This document shows positions 1 through 11,600 of a stretch of 64,000 nt of DNA, piece after piece; within the stretch, counting starts at the first letter, position 1; each line of letters starts with the position of its first letter. A model generated the notes under the pieces. It searched no databases. It worked only from the letters and a program-made list of their open reading frames with translations, and was not told where the DNA came from. Origin of the DNA: Trichoderma breve (Eukaryota > Ascomycota > Sordariomycetes > Hypocreales > Hypocreaceae); contig NC_079234.1 of NCBI RefSeq assembly GCF_028502605.1, positions 2,914,001 to 2,978,000 of the forward strand. The letters run 5' to 3'. The position numbers and the translations under genes were made by a program.

Positions 1-2661
1 ATGGTACGATATGTATGCATTCAATTAACCTGCAATCAATGCAAGGGGGATTTTGAGACGCCCATCTAGTATAGAACCTTGCTCTCCTTTCTCTACCGTA
101 GCAGTTGGAGTACAACGCACACCGAGCACACACCGTGGCTCACCTCACCATCTCGTCTGCTCCGCTCTGCACATCATATCATGCCATGCGATGCCGATGC
201 CATGCCGTTCCGACGTGGAGAAGCTGACCAAGCACGAAATCCTAATCAACATTCCTCTGTTATCTCCGTAGCGCACCGGGTCTATGCGTCCTCCTGCAGT
301 ATTCATTACCAAGAGGAATCCAATCCATGCAACAGCTGCAAAAGCAGGGTTCGTACAGGACAGGACAGTACAGTACGGAGTACGCTCCGGGTCCTGTCAC
401 AAACTCCGCATGGCTCGTGGGATGACCCGGTGGGATCAGCCGCAACAGAATGGGCTTCAACTCTCATTATCGTTCCAATACTATTTCACAGGGCTGGTAA
501 AGGCTGCATGTACACATGCATTACCTGTGATTGGACCTATATGAAACGAAACCAACCTGGCAATTGCCGCATATTTCGTCTATAACTCAAGGAATGCGGC
601 AGTTCTGGCCATGTGCGAGAAAACTGGGTGCAAGAAAAGTATGAAACTCTATCAACCAAGTGTCTGCAGCTCTCCAACGCCCCAGTGTGCTGGACAGTGG
701 CAGGCCTTCCCCAATGGATAAAGGCAGACACGCCAATTGACTTTTGGTCCGCCCATTTTGCAACACGCACAACCAAGACTAAAGGGCGCAAGAGAAGGGC
801 GAGAGCCAGGAAAGAGGGGCATCACAGCTGTGGGTGATTTGACTGGCCGTCGTATTTGCTCTAGGCCGAGATTTGCGTCTTAGAAGGGCTGTGACTGGTG
901 AGCGTTTGGCCATCGAAAACCCGGATCATGGGGGGTCTTTTTGACTTTTGGCCCGTTCTGGCCTAGAAAGCAAATGGCACATTTGGATAAAGATGGAAGA
1001 TGGTGGCAGTGTGAATTATGCCAACTTTCGTATCGATTCCTATGGTGCGTTACTAAGGATCAAGCATTTGTATCAAGTATTCACAGTAACGGCCAGCCAA
1101 CTTGCATGTCTCGAAGTCTGCATGTACTCTACAGTGACAATATGTAGAACGAGAACGGCGTCATAAAACGGCACGACGTCACTCGGCTTTGGTGACTGGA
1201 CAGGTGGAGAGCGTGCCATTGATTACGTCATATTCAAACAAAGTGTCACCAAGGCGTGCTCACGACTTTGCCGATGACTGAGGCAACTAATACAGTACGA
1301 GGGGGTTTAGACTAATCAATGGGCAGTTCAGTGTGCCTTACAGTACATATATGTTAGGTTGTCTCGAGATGGACATGTCTCGAGTGGATAGAGGCAAGAT
1401 AAGTGTTAAAACGCTTCCGATCCGGTGGACACAAGGACCCTTGTGGGCACAGATGACCCTCCTGTAGGGACCCCATCTGTTTCAGAACGAAGGCGAAGTG
1501 CGTGGTGACGGCATCGCAGCTTGATTGTGTATGTCTCTCCTGAGGTATTGACTCTTGGTTTAATAGGCTAGCTGTCTTGGTATGCATCATGGTGTTCTGT
1601 AATAGTTCGCCTTTGTCCTTGTATCCGGTTAAACATGCTGACCTCATGTGTCTCTTGTCGATGCCAGGAGTTGATCGCCGAACCCCTCTTCGTCGGCGCC
1701 TCCCAATGCATGAAATGAAACAAGAGTGCATTTACCGGACAAGTGCCGCTCTCAACACCTCTATCAGGTACCAGTACTACGAAGTGCATTCTACTTACGA
1801 GATAGGTAATTGCTAGGTATTCTCATGCACAATGCTTCGTCACGCAGAACATTCAGCCCGCGCTTGGAGCCAAGAACCCACTGTTGGGCAGGTATCAAAT
1901 GCAGCTGGGTTCCATAGCAGTACCTGAGCTTGATGGGTAGCTCAGCTTAGGTACTAGGAGTGACACATTCCCAGTTATAAGCTGCCCGTAGCTGAACATT
2001 TTGCGGGAACAGCAAGAAGAAAAAATAAAAATAAAAATAAAAAATGAAAAGGGGGATTGAATTAAATAAATACCTATCGACACTGTAAATGCAAATCAAT
2101 CAAGCCTCGAAAAGGAAGATCAATCAAGTGGACGGACATTGCATTGGGCAGTAGCAGCACAGCGCATTTTTGGAGCATCGAAGCTACAGCTGCAGCTGCT
2201 TCAGCCACTGCCGAGCCAACCAAAGCGCGCGGCCCAAAGGCCCATCGATCAACTGGATCACCTGCTCCTTGTTCCTTGTCCCCTCTTGTGACAGTACCTT
2301 GGCCTTGGTGTATGCAGCAGACTGGACACTACCTACAGTAGACCTGACCCTTCAGGGACCGACTATTTTTATTTTTCTTATTCACGTCAATATTTTCCCC
2401 TTCTTCTTCCTCTTATCCAACGACAACTCCCGATTCTCTCTTTTGACTCTTCTCCTTCTTTTCCCCCCTCTTCAACTCGACTCAACTGGCCCTTTGTTTC
2501 CCCCGCATCCACCCCTCTTGACGCTTAACGCACAACGAACCCGGTCGACTTTTCCCGAGGCCCTAGAGCTGGACTGCCCTCGTTTGTTTGTGCCAGTGCG
2601 ACGAGCGGTCTGAGGACAAGTCGATTCGAATACCTCTGTTTGACCCTTGACTCGAGTGATC
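1..2661. other. Intergenic left flank, no convincing gene
   Basis: No open frame here looks like a known protein; those present are short, overlap on both strands and lack domain motifs. Positions 354-395 hold a cluster of CAGTAC/ACGGAGTAC words and 1800-1960 hold several TAGGTA words, both recurring in other gaps of this window. An A-rich tract lies at about 2018-2047. From about 2380 to 2520 the plus strand becomes strongly C/T-rich, as expected just upstream of a fungal transcription start, and this probably belongs to the endosulfine gene at 2662. Confidence 0.6.
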
Positions 2662-3398
2662 ATGAACCCTCACCAGAAGAACAAGGTCGACATCAATGTG
2701 AGAGCCACCATTGCCTGTCCTATGCTGTTCCGTTCCCTTACCCCTCCTCCGCTTGGCCCAGCGTTGGGGTAAATTGCCAGGCCAGGCCAGATGGGAAGCC
2801 CATGACGCTGCTGGCAACTTTGACACCGCCCCCATGTTGAGTCACACGAGCAATGCAAAAGAAAACCATGTCCCGGCATCATAATCGCATCGCTCTTCAA
2901 GGCCACGTATATGCTAACTCACCAAATTGCGCCCTTTAGTCGCTCTCGCCGGATGAGCAGCGTCTCTTCCGCCTCTACGGCAAGCTGCCCTCCCGATCCG
3001 ACCACTTCGCCAAGCACCTCAAGGACCGCAAATACTTCGACTCGGGCGACTATGCCATGTCCAAGGCTGGCAAGGGCGACGGCGTGGACGCTGGCGCCGT
3101 AGGCTCGCAGCACCCCGTCCCCGAGAACATCCCCCACCTGACATCTCCCACCAACGGCGGCCCCAACGCCCCCGGACACACTCACCGCGGCTCAATCCCA
3201 GGCATCCAGGCTGGCAGCCCCGTCAAGGAGGGCAGCTTCTTGAACAGAGAGACGTCGGCCGAGGGCCAGGTAACGCTGAGCGGTGACGAGAAGAAGGATC
3301 AGGACCAGCCAGCCGAGGGCGTCGAGGCCAAGCCCGTCGTCACCAGCCTTACCTCAGCGCCCATTGCTGCTGGAGAGGCCATGCCCCTTCGGCAATAA
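2662..3398 (+). CDS. igo1: Endosulfine/ARPP19-family protein (Igo1-like PP2A inhibitor)
   Basis: Predicted 164 aa from two exons, 2662-2697 and 2940-3398. The 242-base intron starts GTGAGA, has a GCTAAC branch site at 2913 and ends TTTAG. The protein carries the family core, with KYFDSGDY at about residues 43-50 followed by AMSKAG; Ser47 in FDSGDY corresponds to the serine phosphorylated by Greatwall/Rim15. Known family role: once phosphorylated, endosulfines inhibit PP2A with a B55/Cdc55 subunit, which controls mitotic entry and, in yeast, quiescence and mRNA protection. The N-terminal SPDEQRLFRLYGKLP stretch is also typical. The C-terminal 100 residues are low-complexity and probably disordered. 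The ATG was chosen because the 12-residue first exon joins the conserved part in frame. Family assignment is secure; the biological role here is inferred. Confidence 0.93.
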
Positions 3399-4700
3399 CC
3401 TCGCATGCATAGCCGGATTCGATATATACCCGCCGATGCGATGGGACTACATTGTAGTATGGAAGCCATGAGATGCAAAAGGAATGCTTATATGGGGAGT
3501 TTTATTTGAAGGCGGCATGATAGACGGCGCAGACGACGTGTGCCGTATCAAACATGCATGGAATGAGATTTTCTCTTCACCCTTGTTTTCGTTCGTCCTG
3601 CTTTGCTTAAATTCCATGTACGAAAGATGCTTGTTACGAGGAGAGAAGAGATCTTGGAGGTGGAAGAGACTGAGATGAAAGGGTTGACTGGAAGTGGGAT
3701 GAGAAAATTCTGTTGTTTGACGAGCCTTAGTTTCTTGCTTCAGTTTCTTTCTTCCTTTCTGATTTTATTGGCGTTTACTAGGAACTGGGCGGAAGGGAAA
3801 TGTTCATTATCAAATCTCGGGCGACATGAATCTTGCGCAGAAAAAAAAGAGAAAACCCACAAACGAACAATTAACCCTCAAGTACCAATGGACAAGCCAT
3901 GTCTTGGATCTGTTTTTTTTTCTTGTTTCTCTTCACGGTGCTTTGTGTTTTATTTCTATGCTATTTTCAAGAATGGATAAGGAGAGAGGCGAGAGACTGG
4001 TGCATGCTCTGTGATCTCTCTTCTTTTGGTACTTTCTGTTTTTCGACGACTTTTCTCTTCGTTTACCTTGTCTACCTATTCCAATTTTTGTTTGTGCTTG
4101 CATTGCTTTGCGAGTCCGAGATGAGGTAGTTGAACTGTTGCTAGATTGTTTCCGGCCGCCGATAGTTTTATGTACTTGATATTCACGTACCTCCTACACC
4201 TACCTGTGTGTATTACCTACTTATTTATCCAGGTTATTTGTGCGTGTCCGCTGTGTGTCGATATGGCATAACATTGCCATTGACTCGATGGCGACTGAAT
4301 GCCGCTATAGATGATTCGCCGGCTGTGTTGCAGATTGGGCAAATAAACAAGGGCTGTTGATGCTGATATGAAGATACCCAATTCAAAGTGATGCTTCAGC
4401 ATTCTTGTACGTATATAAGACATAACAGCTGGGAGAAACATGAGGCACAATCCGACCAATACAGCACCACTCAGAGCAAGCACAATATAATCACCACCAC
4501 CACAAATTACAATAGAGGGGCAGCCTCGTCCCTTCAGCGGGGTACTATAGCGGGGATACTCTCCCCCAATTGGCCCAATCCCTCACAGCCTCGCCTCTCT
4601 CCCTCCCAAAATTTTAGCCCAAAACCATCACATCTCCAAAGTCCATTTCCCTTCTCTCTCTTCCTCCCAAACATCCCCCAGATTATCCCTCCATAGGTCT
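3399..4700. other. Intergenic: 3' region of endosulfine and MYG1 promoter
   Basis: The first part is T-rich, with long T/C runs around 3700-4100, and is probably 3' UTR and terminator sequence of the endosulfine gene. Open frames here encode only Phe/Leu-rich runs. A TATATAA at 4412-4418 lies about 280 bases before the MYG1 start. A C-rich leader (about 4560-4690) with repeated CTCCC and CCAAA leads into the ATG. No gene seen. Confidence 0.55.
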
Positions 4701-5771
4701 ATGTTCCGCCGCCTACTCACTACAATGGCCGAATCCGCTCCCAAGAGACTCAAGACGGACGTCCTCGTCGGCACGCACAACGGCCACTTCCACGCCGACG
4801 AGGCCCTCGCCGTGCACATGCTGCGCATGCTGCCCTCGTACCGCGACAGCGCCCTCGTGCGCACGCGCGACCCCAAGACGCTCGAGACGTGCCACACCGT
4901 CGTCGATGTCGGTGGCGAATATGATGCGGAGCGGAATCGCTACGACCACCACCAGCGGGGGTTCACCACCACTTTCCCGGGGAAGAACACCAAGCTGTCG
5001 TCCGCAGGGCTCGTGTATATGCACTTTGGACGACAGTTGATCGCTCAGAAGCTTAAGACCGAGGATGAGGCCGGTGCGGACGTTGACCTGCTGTACAACA
5101 AGATTTACGAAAACTTCATTGAGGCTGTTGATGCTCACGACAACGGCATCTCGCGCTACGACAGGGACGCCCTCGCCGCAGCGGGCATCGAGCAGCGCTT
5201 CAGCTCAGGAGGCTTCACCCTCGGCGCAATGGTCGGCCGCCTCAACCCCGCCTGGAACGACCCCAAGCCGTCCGACCCAGCAGCAGCCCAACAAGCCGAA
5301 GACGAGCTCTTCCTCAAGGCCAGCGCCCGCATCGGCGACGAGTTCGAGCGAACCCTCGACTTCATGACAAACGCCTGGCTTCCCGCCCGCTCCATCGTCC
5401 AGGCCGCCTTCGACCAGCGCCTCAAGCACGACCCGCAGGGCCGCATCCTCGTCCTCGAGGGCCAGAGCGTCCCCTGGAAGGAGCACCTCTACAGCCTCGA
5501 GGGCGAGGGCAACCCCTCGGTCCTCTACGTCCTCTACGCGGAGAGCACCCAGCCCGGCGCAAAGTGGCGCATCCAGTGCGTGCCCGAGACCCAGGACTCC
5601 TTCACCAGCAGGAAGCCCCTGCCCGAGGCCTGGCGCGGCTTCCGCGACGCTGAGCTGGACGGCGTCGCGGGTGTTGACGGCTGCGTGTTTGTTCATGCTG
5701 CAGGCTTCATTGGCGGTAACAAGACGTTTGAGGGTGCCATGGAGATGGCTACCAAGGCGTTGGCGCTGTAA
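4701..5771 (+). CDS. myg1: MYG1-family (UPF0160) metal-dependent exonuclease
   Basis: Intronless, 356 aa, the usual length for this family. The metal-binding phosphoesterase signature is complete: GTHNGHFHADEALA at residues 24-37, then VDVGG, RYDHHQRGF, KLSSAGLVY and DAHDNGISRY; the C-terminal GGNKTFEGAMEMA block is present too. The human family member is a 3'-5' RNA exonuclease acting in nucleolus and mitochondria. Two in-frame starts exist. ATG at 4701 gives a basic MFRRLLTTM leader resembling a mitochondrial presequence but has a poor context (T at -3). ATG at 4725 has a strong context (A at -3, G at +4) and exposes a PKRLK basic motif that could act in nuclear import. It converges with gamma-tubulin, 349 bases between stop codons. 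Confidence 0.95.
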   Translation: MFRRLLTTMAESAPKRLKTDVLVGTHNGHFHADEALAVHMLRMLPSYRDSALVRTRDPKTLETCHTVVDVGGEYDAERNRYDHHQRGFTTTFPGKNTKLSSAGLVYMHFGRQLIAQKLKTEDEAGADVDLLYNKIYENFIEAVDAHDNGISRYDRDALAAAGIEQRFSSGGFTLGAMVGRLNPAWNDPKPSDPAAAQQAEDELFLKASARIGDEFERTLDFMTNAWLPARSIVQAAFDQRLKHDPQGRILVLEGQSVPWKEHLYSLEGEGNPSVLYVLYAESTQPGAKWRIQCVPETQDSFTSRKPLPEAWRGFRDAELDGVAGVDGCVFVHAAGFIGGNKTFEGAMEMATKALAL

Positions 5772-6120
5772 ATAGAAAAAAAGAGGGACTTGGAAAGGAT
5801 AAAATAAGGATAGGATTGGACTTAACGACGTTAATGACGAGAAAAAAAGCATCATACTCAAACCGGATCCCAAAATATGCCAACTTTGCTTAGATTTTGC
5901 CTTGGCCAGCTGGCTACTCTGATAAAAAAAACAAAAACAGAAAGAAGAAAAAACAGTGATATATCGCAATGCATTTCCTTGCCTTAAACGCCGGCCGCTC
6001 CAATTCTTCCAGCTTTGTCATATCAGTCGGGGGGTTTGAAACCGTCCGCTCTATCCAGCGCACACAGTTCCCGTTTTGCGTATCTTGATATGGCGCGAAA
6101 ACCAAGCGCCGTGTTCCACC
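5772..6120. other. Convergent 3' region between MYG1 and gamma-tubulin
   Basis: Short gap shared by two 3' ends. It contains A-rich runs (5780-5810, 5920-5955) that could serve polyadenylation on the plus strand. No coding signal on either strand. Confidence 0.5.
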
Positions 6121-8072
6121 TCATGCCATCCGCCTATCCGTCTCGGCAGACGTGGCCTTTTCGCCATTGTCCGGGTTCAAGTAGTCTGCGTCCTCTGCAG
6201 CCTCGTACTCCTGTATCAGGTCAGATACTACTTGCCTTGCCTCGTCGAATTCGTCCAAGTTTTCCGAAAAGGGCGCCGTCTTCTTGTAGCCCTCGATAAA
6301 GGCATTGCGCTTGCGCATGCCGTCGTACTGTTTTAATATTCTCTTGAAAAGCTACACCATTTTTTTTTGTTAGCAGCCGTGGAAAAGCTTCTAGATAGAG
6401 ACAAAGGGGTGGGGGAGAGACAGGAAAAGGGGCAATCTGTAGAGTGACGAACCGTAGCAATGCTCGTGTGATTTGCCAGCATCAACCCGCTCACGCGATG
6501 GCTCATGGGCATATATGGACTCCTCTTCGTCAGTGCCACCTGGATACTGGCAGGCCCCCACGGGATGAATGTGGCCAGCTTTCGCTCTCTGATACGCAGC
6601 AAACTCTTGTGCACATCTGTCGGATCAACCTCTCCCTGGATAACGTTCAAGATGGAAATGTAACAGCTCTTCTTGCCCGGCACCGTTGACACCATGCGGT
6701 TCTTTGGCTGTAGCAGTCGCCTCATCACGTCTAGAACCGTCGTCTTGCGGACTGTCTTGGCCTGCTCCACCTGGTCACCGGTGAATGGTGTGTAGGCTGT
6801 CATAAGGAAGTGGCATCGTGGCGTCGGTATCAACGAGGCTAAAATGCTAACAAGATCGTTGTGCATGTACCCAGGGTAACGAAGAGTAGTAGTACTTGCA
6901 GACATGACAGTTGCGACCTATATTCAACCACATCGTTTAGCCGTCCATTCTCTGCAAAATGAATCGTGTGCCATATATATTGCCGCTACTCACCAGCTGG
7001 TTTGTCTGCTGAAACGAAGGCTCTTGAACGTGCAGTCTGTCCGCTGCAATGTGTGACAGCGCACCGTTGTCGAGGACAACAACCGAGTCGGCGTTCTGCG
7101 TCAGCCTCCGCATGGACAGAATGCTGTTATAAGGGTGCACCACGACATCTGGGGCGTTTGTTGTGTTGGGAAAGACAGAATATGTCTGTATAATCTTCTT
7201 GGGAAACCGATCGTTGAGCCGCTCAAGGAGGAACGACCCCAGACCTGAGCCAGTACCTCCGGCAATCGAGTGCAGCATCATGAAGCCCTGCATATATCAT
7301 ACCGTTCCAGTAAGTGCACGATGGATAACTAGGGACGGCCAAAGATATTCTTACCTCCAGCGAATCACTGCCATCGGCCTCTCGGTCAATCATCTCCATG
7401 ACATCCTCGTAAACCGCCTCACCGCTCTGATATCCATCACCCCAGTTATTCGCTGCACCCATTCCATTCTTCCCCACGTAAAAGTTTTCTGGGTTGTAAA
7501 TGTTTCGGTACGGGCCCGTCTGGATGCTGTTCAACACCTACAAACAAAACCAACACATATTAGCACTCTTGTTCTCTTTCCCAGTATTGACGTAGCGCGA
7601 AGAGATAGAGAAGGAGGCAGGGCAAACATACTCGGGGTTCCAAATCAATCAGAATCGCCCTGGGAATGTATCGCGTATCGTCGCTCTGGTAGTAAAACAC
7701 ATCCTTGCGATCGCCGCCCTCCGTCGCAAAGTCCTCCAGGTTGCCATCCTGGCTAATTCCATGCTCCTGGCAAAGCTGCTGCCAGAACTGACTTCCAACT
7801 ATACAAGAGAAAGGAGTAAAAACCCCCCCACCGGTCAGTAAAAATTAAACATCAACAACTACCACCCCGTGACATTCCCCAGAAAAATACACCCCGCGAT
7901 ACGGTAAACAAACAAACAAAAGGAGGGAGGCCGAAGGCGCATGACACTCACTGCTGTTGCCGCATTGTCCAGCCTGGATGGTGATGATCTCGCTAAGATG
8001 AGAAATATGTTAGCACAGTCCATTAACCGACATGTTTTCTCCTGGTGCATTCGAAAAACCGTACCGTGGCAT
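6121..8072 (-). CDS. mipA: Gamma-tubulin
   Basis: Seven exons on the minus strand: 8065-8072, 7952-7992, 7632-7798, 7355-7537, 6994-7287, 6453-6917 and 6121-6351, giving 462 aa with every junction in frame; known fungal gamma-tubulins are about 450-475 aa. Hallmarks: [16 protein letters not shown] at the N-terminus, the nucleotide-binding loop [19 protein letters not shown], and a C-terminal [19 protein letters not shown] block. Gamma-tubulin nucleates microtubules at spindle pole bodies as part of the gamma-tubulin complex. The first coding exon is only 8 nt (ATG CCA CG); its GTACGG donor and the following TTAG acceptor restore the conserved start exactly. The donor of the last intron, GTTCGT, is weak but the join matches the family. 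The symbol follows Aspergillus nidulans usage. Confidence 0.97.
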
Positions 8073-8691
8073 CGCTGTTGGCGTTGGGCTGCAAGCTCTC
8101 GAGGGGAGCTGTGGTGTAGGAGGTTTAGTTGCGGTTATACCAGAGCCAGCGAGCTGCAGACGCGCCACGCGCATTTGGCAGCGCTCAAGGTACCGCTATC
8201 GATAGCGACTCCCCGCCCCCACAAACGAAAGAGAGCTTGTTCTACACGGAACTCTACAATTTCATATTGAAGCATCTACGTCAAAAACGGAATACAAAAC
8301 AGATTATTCATCGTAAAAGACCATCACGGGATGTGAGATAAAAAATTAAATTGCAAACGCTCGACTTTTTTGGTAGTTTTTCTACAGAAGCCCCTTCACC
8401 TCTCCAACCAGCAGCGGCAAACCCAAATTAAAGTACAGAAATGTTATTACAGAACCATGATGGTAAGGGGGCAGAGGGAAATCATCACAATCAAAAAGGC
8501 TTGATTGCTCCGTGGGATATATAGAGCTTCATTCTTTCACAGAACCCAGCCGAAAAATCAAAACCAAACTGCGTCCAGCTTTAATGCTTTCTAACGCCCG
8601 CAATGCTAAAAAAGGACAAACCCCACGAGCTCCCCAACCCTCCATTTCTTGGTGAACAGCCCGGTCATAAAATACATGATGCTCCTCCACA
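8073..8691. other. Gap between Nup2 3' end and gamma-tubulin start
   Basis: Holds the gamma-tubulin promoter side (8073 upward) and the 3' UTR of the nucleoporin gene (downward from 8691). Slightly A/T-rich, with A-runs near 8285-8350. No coding region seen. Confidence 0.5.
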
Positions 8692-11600
8692 TTATTTCTT
8701 GTTTAACGCCTTGTGCGTCTCCAACGATTCAGCCAGCGCCTTGGCCATGTCTTTTGTCTTCACCTGGATCATCCAGGTCTCGAGGCCGTCACCCGTGTCA
8801 TTCGACGTAGTCATTTTCACATACTTCTCATCCGCCTTGTACGATAAATCTGGCAGTACGGAGCGGTTCATCGCGACGTTGCCTCTGGGCTCTGCTCGCA
8901 AGAGCAGACGCACATTGTTGGTTTCCTTGTGCTTCAACAGACGCAGGGATCCAACACCCTTAGTAGCCCAGGGGCTCTTGGACTTCTTCTCCTCACTCTC
9001 GGACGCTTCCCCTGCAGGGACAAACTTCAGCACCTTTGCGCGAACCTCGTGTAGGACTTCTTCATCCTTCTCAACGCCTTCGGTCAGGCTGATCTGCTCA
9101 TGCTTCTCGCCCTCCTCGTCGTTGTTTTCAGCAGCGCTGGTGTTCGTCTTCAGTTGGGCCGATGGTTCCGGCGTCCCGCCAGCTGGTGTGGTTGCCAAGC
9201 TAGAGCCTCCCCCGAGGTTGAATGGAGAGTCTAGACCCGACGCTTTAGCGGGGCGATTTTCCGGTGCGGAAAAGGTGACTTACTTGTCCCGGTGGTCGAG
9301 GATCCACCGGCTGGCGGCGCGAGGTTGAACCCGGAGGAAGGCTGGCTGCTTGCTCCAAAGGAGAACATGGAAGTCGATGGTTGACTTGAAGGCCCCGTGG
9401 CAGTGAAAGATGGCACGCTGGGAGTCGTGGCCGAGGCGCCGCCAAACAAGGGCGTTGATGCTTGAGAGGGCTGACTTCCGGTGCCGTTGCCAAACTGGAA
9501 CATTCCAGAGCCGCCAGAGCTACCAGATCCTCCTCCTGGCTGAGCGGAAGAACCAAAGGAGAACACGGGTGCGGGAGCTGATGCCGGAGCCGGGGCTCCC
9601 CCAGTGTTGCCAGATGAGAAAGGGTTGTTGAAGCTGCCTGTAGAGGCGGGTGCTACTGCTCCAGATCCAAAGTTGAAGTTGAAGCTGCCACCGTTGCTGT
9701 CTCCAGATCCCGATTGGGCACTTGAAGGAGTGGCGCCAAAGAGAGGAGCCGGAGTAGGCGCAGAAGGCGCAGGGTTACCAAACAAGTTTGATGAACCTGA
9801 GCTTGCGCCAGTTGAGCCGAAGCTGAACACCGGAGGAGGGGCCGAAGTATCAGTGCCGAGACCAAACTGCTTCTTAGCAGGTGATGCCGCATCCTGTTTC
9901 ATCGGACTTCCAGCGAACAAGCTGGAAGACGCAGCGGGAGGGGACTTTGGAGCACCAAACAGGGATTTGGCAGCGGCCTGAGAAGTTTCAGTGGGTTTGG
10001 GGCCTGCGGACGTGCCAAAGCTAAACAGAGGCGCAGACGCGGGCTGAGTTGTGGCAGAGGGGGAAGGATCCTTCTTAGAGGGCACAGAGCTTGAGGCGCC
10101 GAAAAGGGAAGTTGTTGGGGCCGATGAAGCAGCGCCAAACAAGTTGGTGGTAGTGGGAGCGGGCGTTGACTGGTCAGGCTCAGAAGTGAAACTGGAATTG
10201 GCGGATCCAAACAGGTTGGTTGATGTAGATGCAGGGGCTGCGGTACCAAACAAGTTGGACGACATAGCGGGAGCGGTCGTTGCAGGAGGAGCTGAAGACG
10301 CAGTGCCAAAGAGGCTGGTAGCGGGGGCGGGAGCGGCAGCGGGAGCAGGCGTCTCTGCCGGCTTGATGCCGAAGAGAGCTGCAGATGCGCCGGTCAGGGG
10401 AGCCGCATTTGCGTCGGAAGTACCAAACAGGCTGTTGCCCTTGGGCTTCTCACTCTCCTTCTTGGGAGCAAAGAGAGCGGAGGTAGGCGCCGAAGGGATT
10501 GATGTCTTGACATCACCAAACAGCTTAGAGGTTGCATCAGAGCTTCCAATAGCGCCAAAGAGACTGGTAGTGGTCGCTGCGGGCTTGACGGGCTCGGCTG
10601 CAGCGGGCTTGAAACCAAACAGCGGAGCGGCGGTGGTGCTGGGTAGAGCAGCCACCTTGGGTTCAGAAAACAGCTTCTTGGCAGGCTGGGAGTCGTTTTC
10701 CTTATCAGACTCTCCGCCAGTCACGTCAGTCTCTGAAAGAGGAGTGTTGGCCTTGGAGCTCTGGTCTTGCTTAGACACGCCGAAGATGTTGGATGGTGCG
10801 GTGCTCTTTGGTGCGAAGATGGAGCCAGCGGGAGCAGAGGCTGGTTTACCAAAGAGCGAGCCGTTCTGAGTAGTAGAAGGAGCAGCAGCAGGCGCAAACT
10901 TGAGGGGGGTGCTGGTGGGATTCCAGGTCTGGTTCAAGGATGATGCTGGGGCCTTGGGGATGACCTCCTCTGCATTCTCATCAGCCCGAACGGGCTGTCC
11001 ATCTTGACCCTTGGTAATGCGTTCGAACAGGCTGCGTCCCGGAGTGCTCTCGCGGGTACCTGCAGCACTAGAGACACCAGTGCCAAAGGCGGTTGATGGC
11101 TTAGTGTTAAACAGGTTGGATCCAACTTGAGGGGAAGCGTCACTAGCACCGCTAGGTTCGTCGCTCTGACCGGCTTCCTGGCTTTCTTCGACTTCTTCGT
11201 CATTGTCAGACTCGCTTTCGCTCTCAGCATCAGCCTCGATTCCGCTGTTCTTGGCAGAGCTAGCATCGGAAAGGTAGCCAAAGATGTTGCCGTTGCTGAC
11301 GCCGTTGGCCGGGGGCTTCAAGCTAGTGAAAACTGAGCGAGAAAGTCTACCGTTGGCAGCATTCTTCTCAGCTGCCTTGACGGGGACGGGGCTTGCAGCC
11401 GGCTTGTTGGCAATCTTCTCAAAGAGCGACTTGGCGGAAGAAGAAGGCGTCTTTTGCAGCTTGGCGGGTGACTCTTCGGTAATGGTGGCTTTTCTCTTGT
11501 TCTTCATAGGAGCTGGGGTAGCGGCAGTAGGCTCGTCTTCTTCATCTCTGACGGTGGCCCTTCGCTTGACCGCCGAGGCCACATTCTCAGTAGCATCAAC

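Noticed and set aside
79..585. Plus-strand frame of 168 codons at the left edge
   Set aside because: Overlaps other frames on both strands, has no protein-like pattern and includes the GTACAGTAC word cluster.
4217..4483. Minus-strand frame with a hydrophobic start (LALSGAVLVGLCLMFLPAV)
   Set aside because: Lies in the MYG1 promoter, is short and has no motif; the hydrophobic run is not followed by protein-like sequence.
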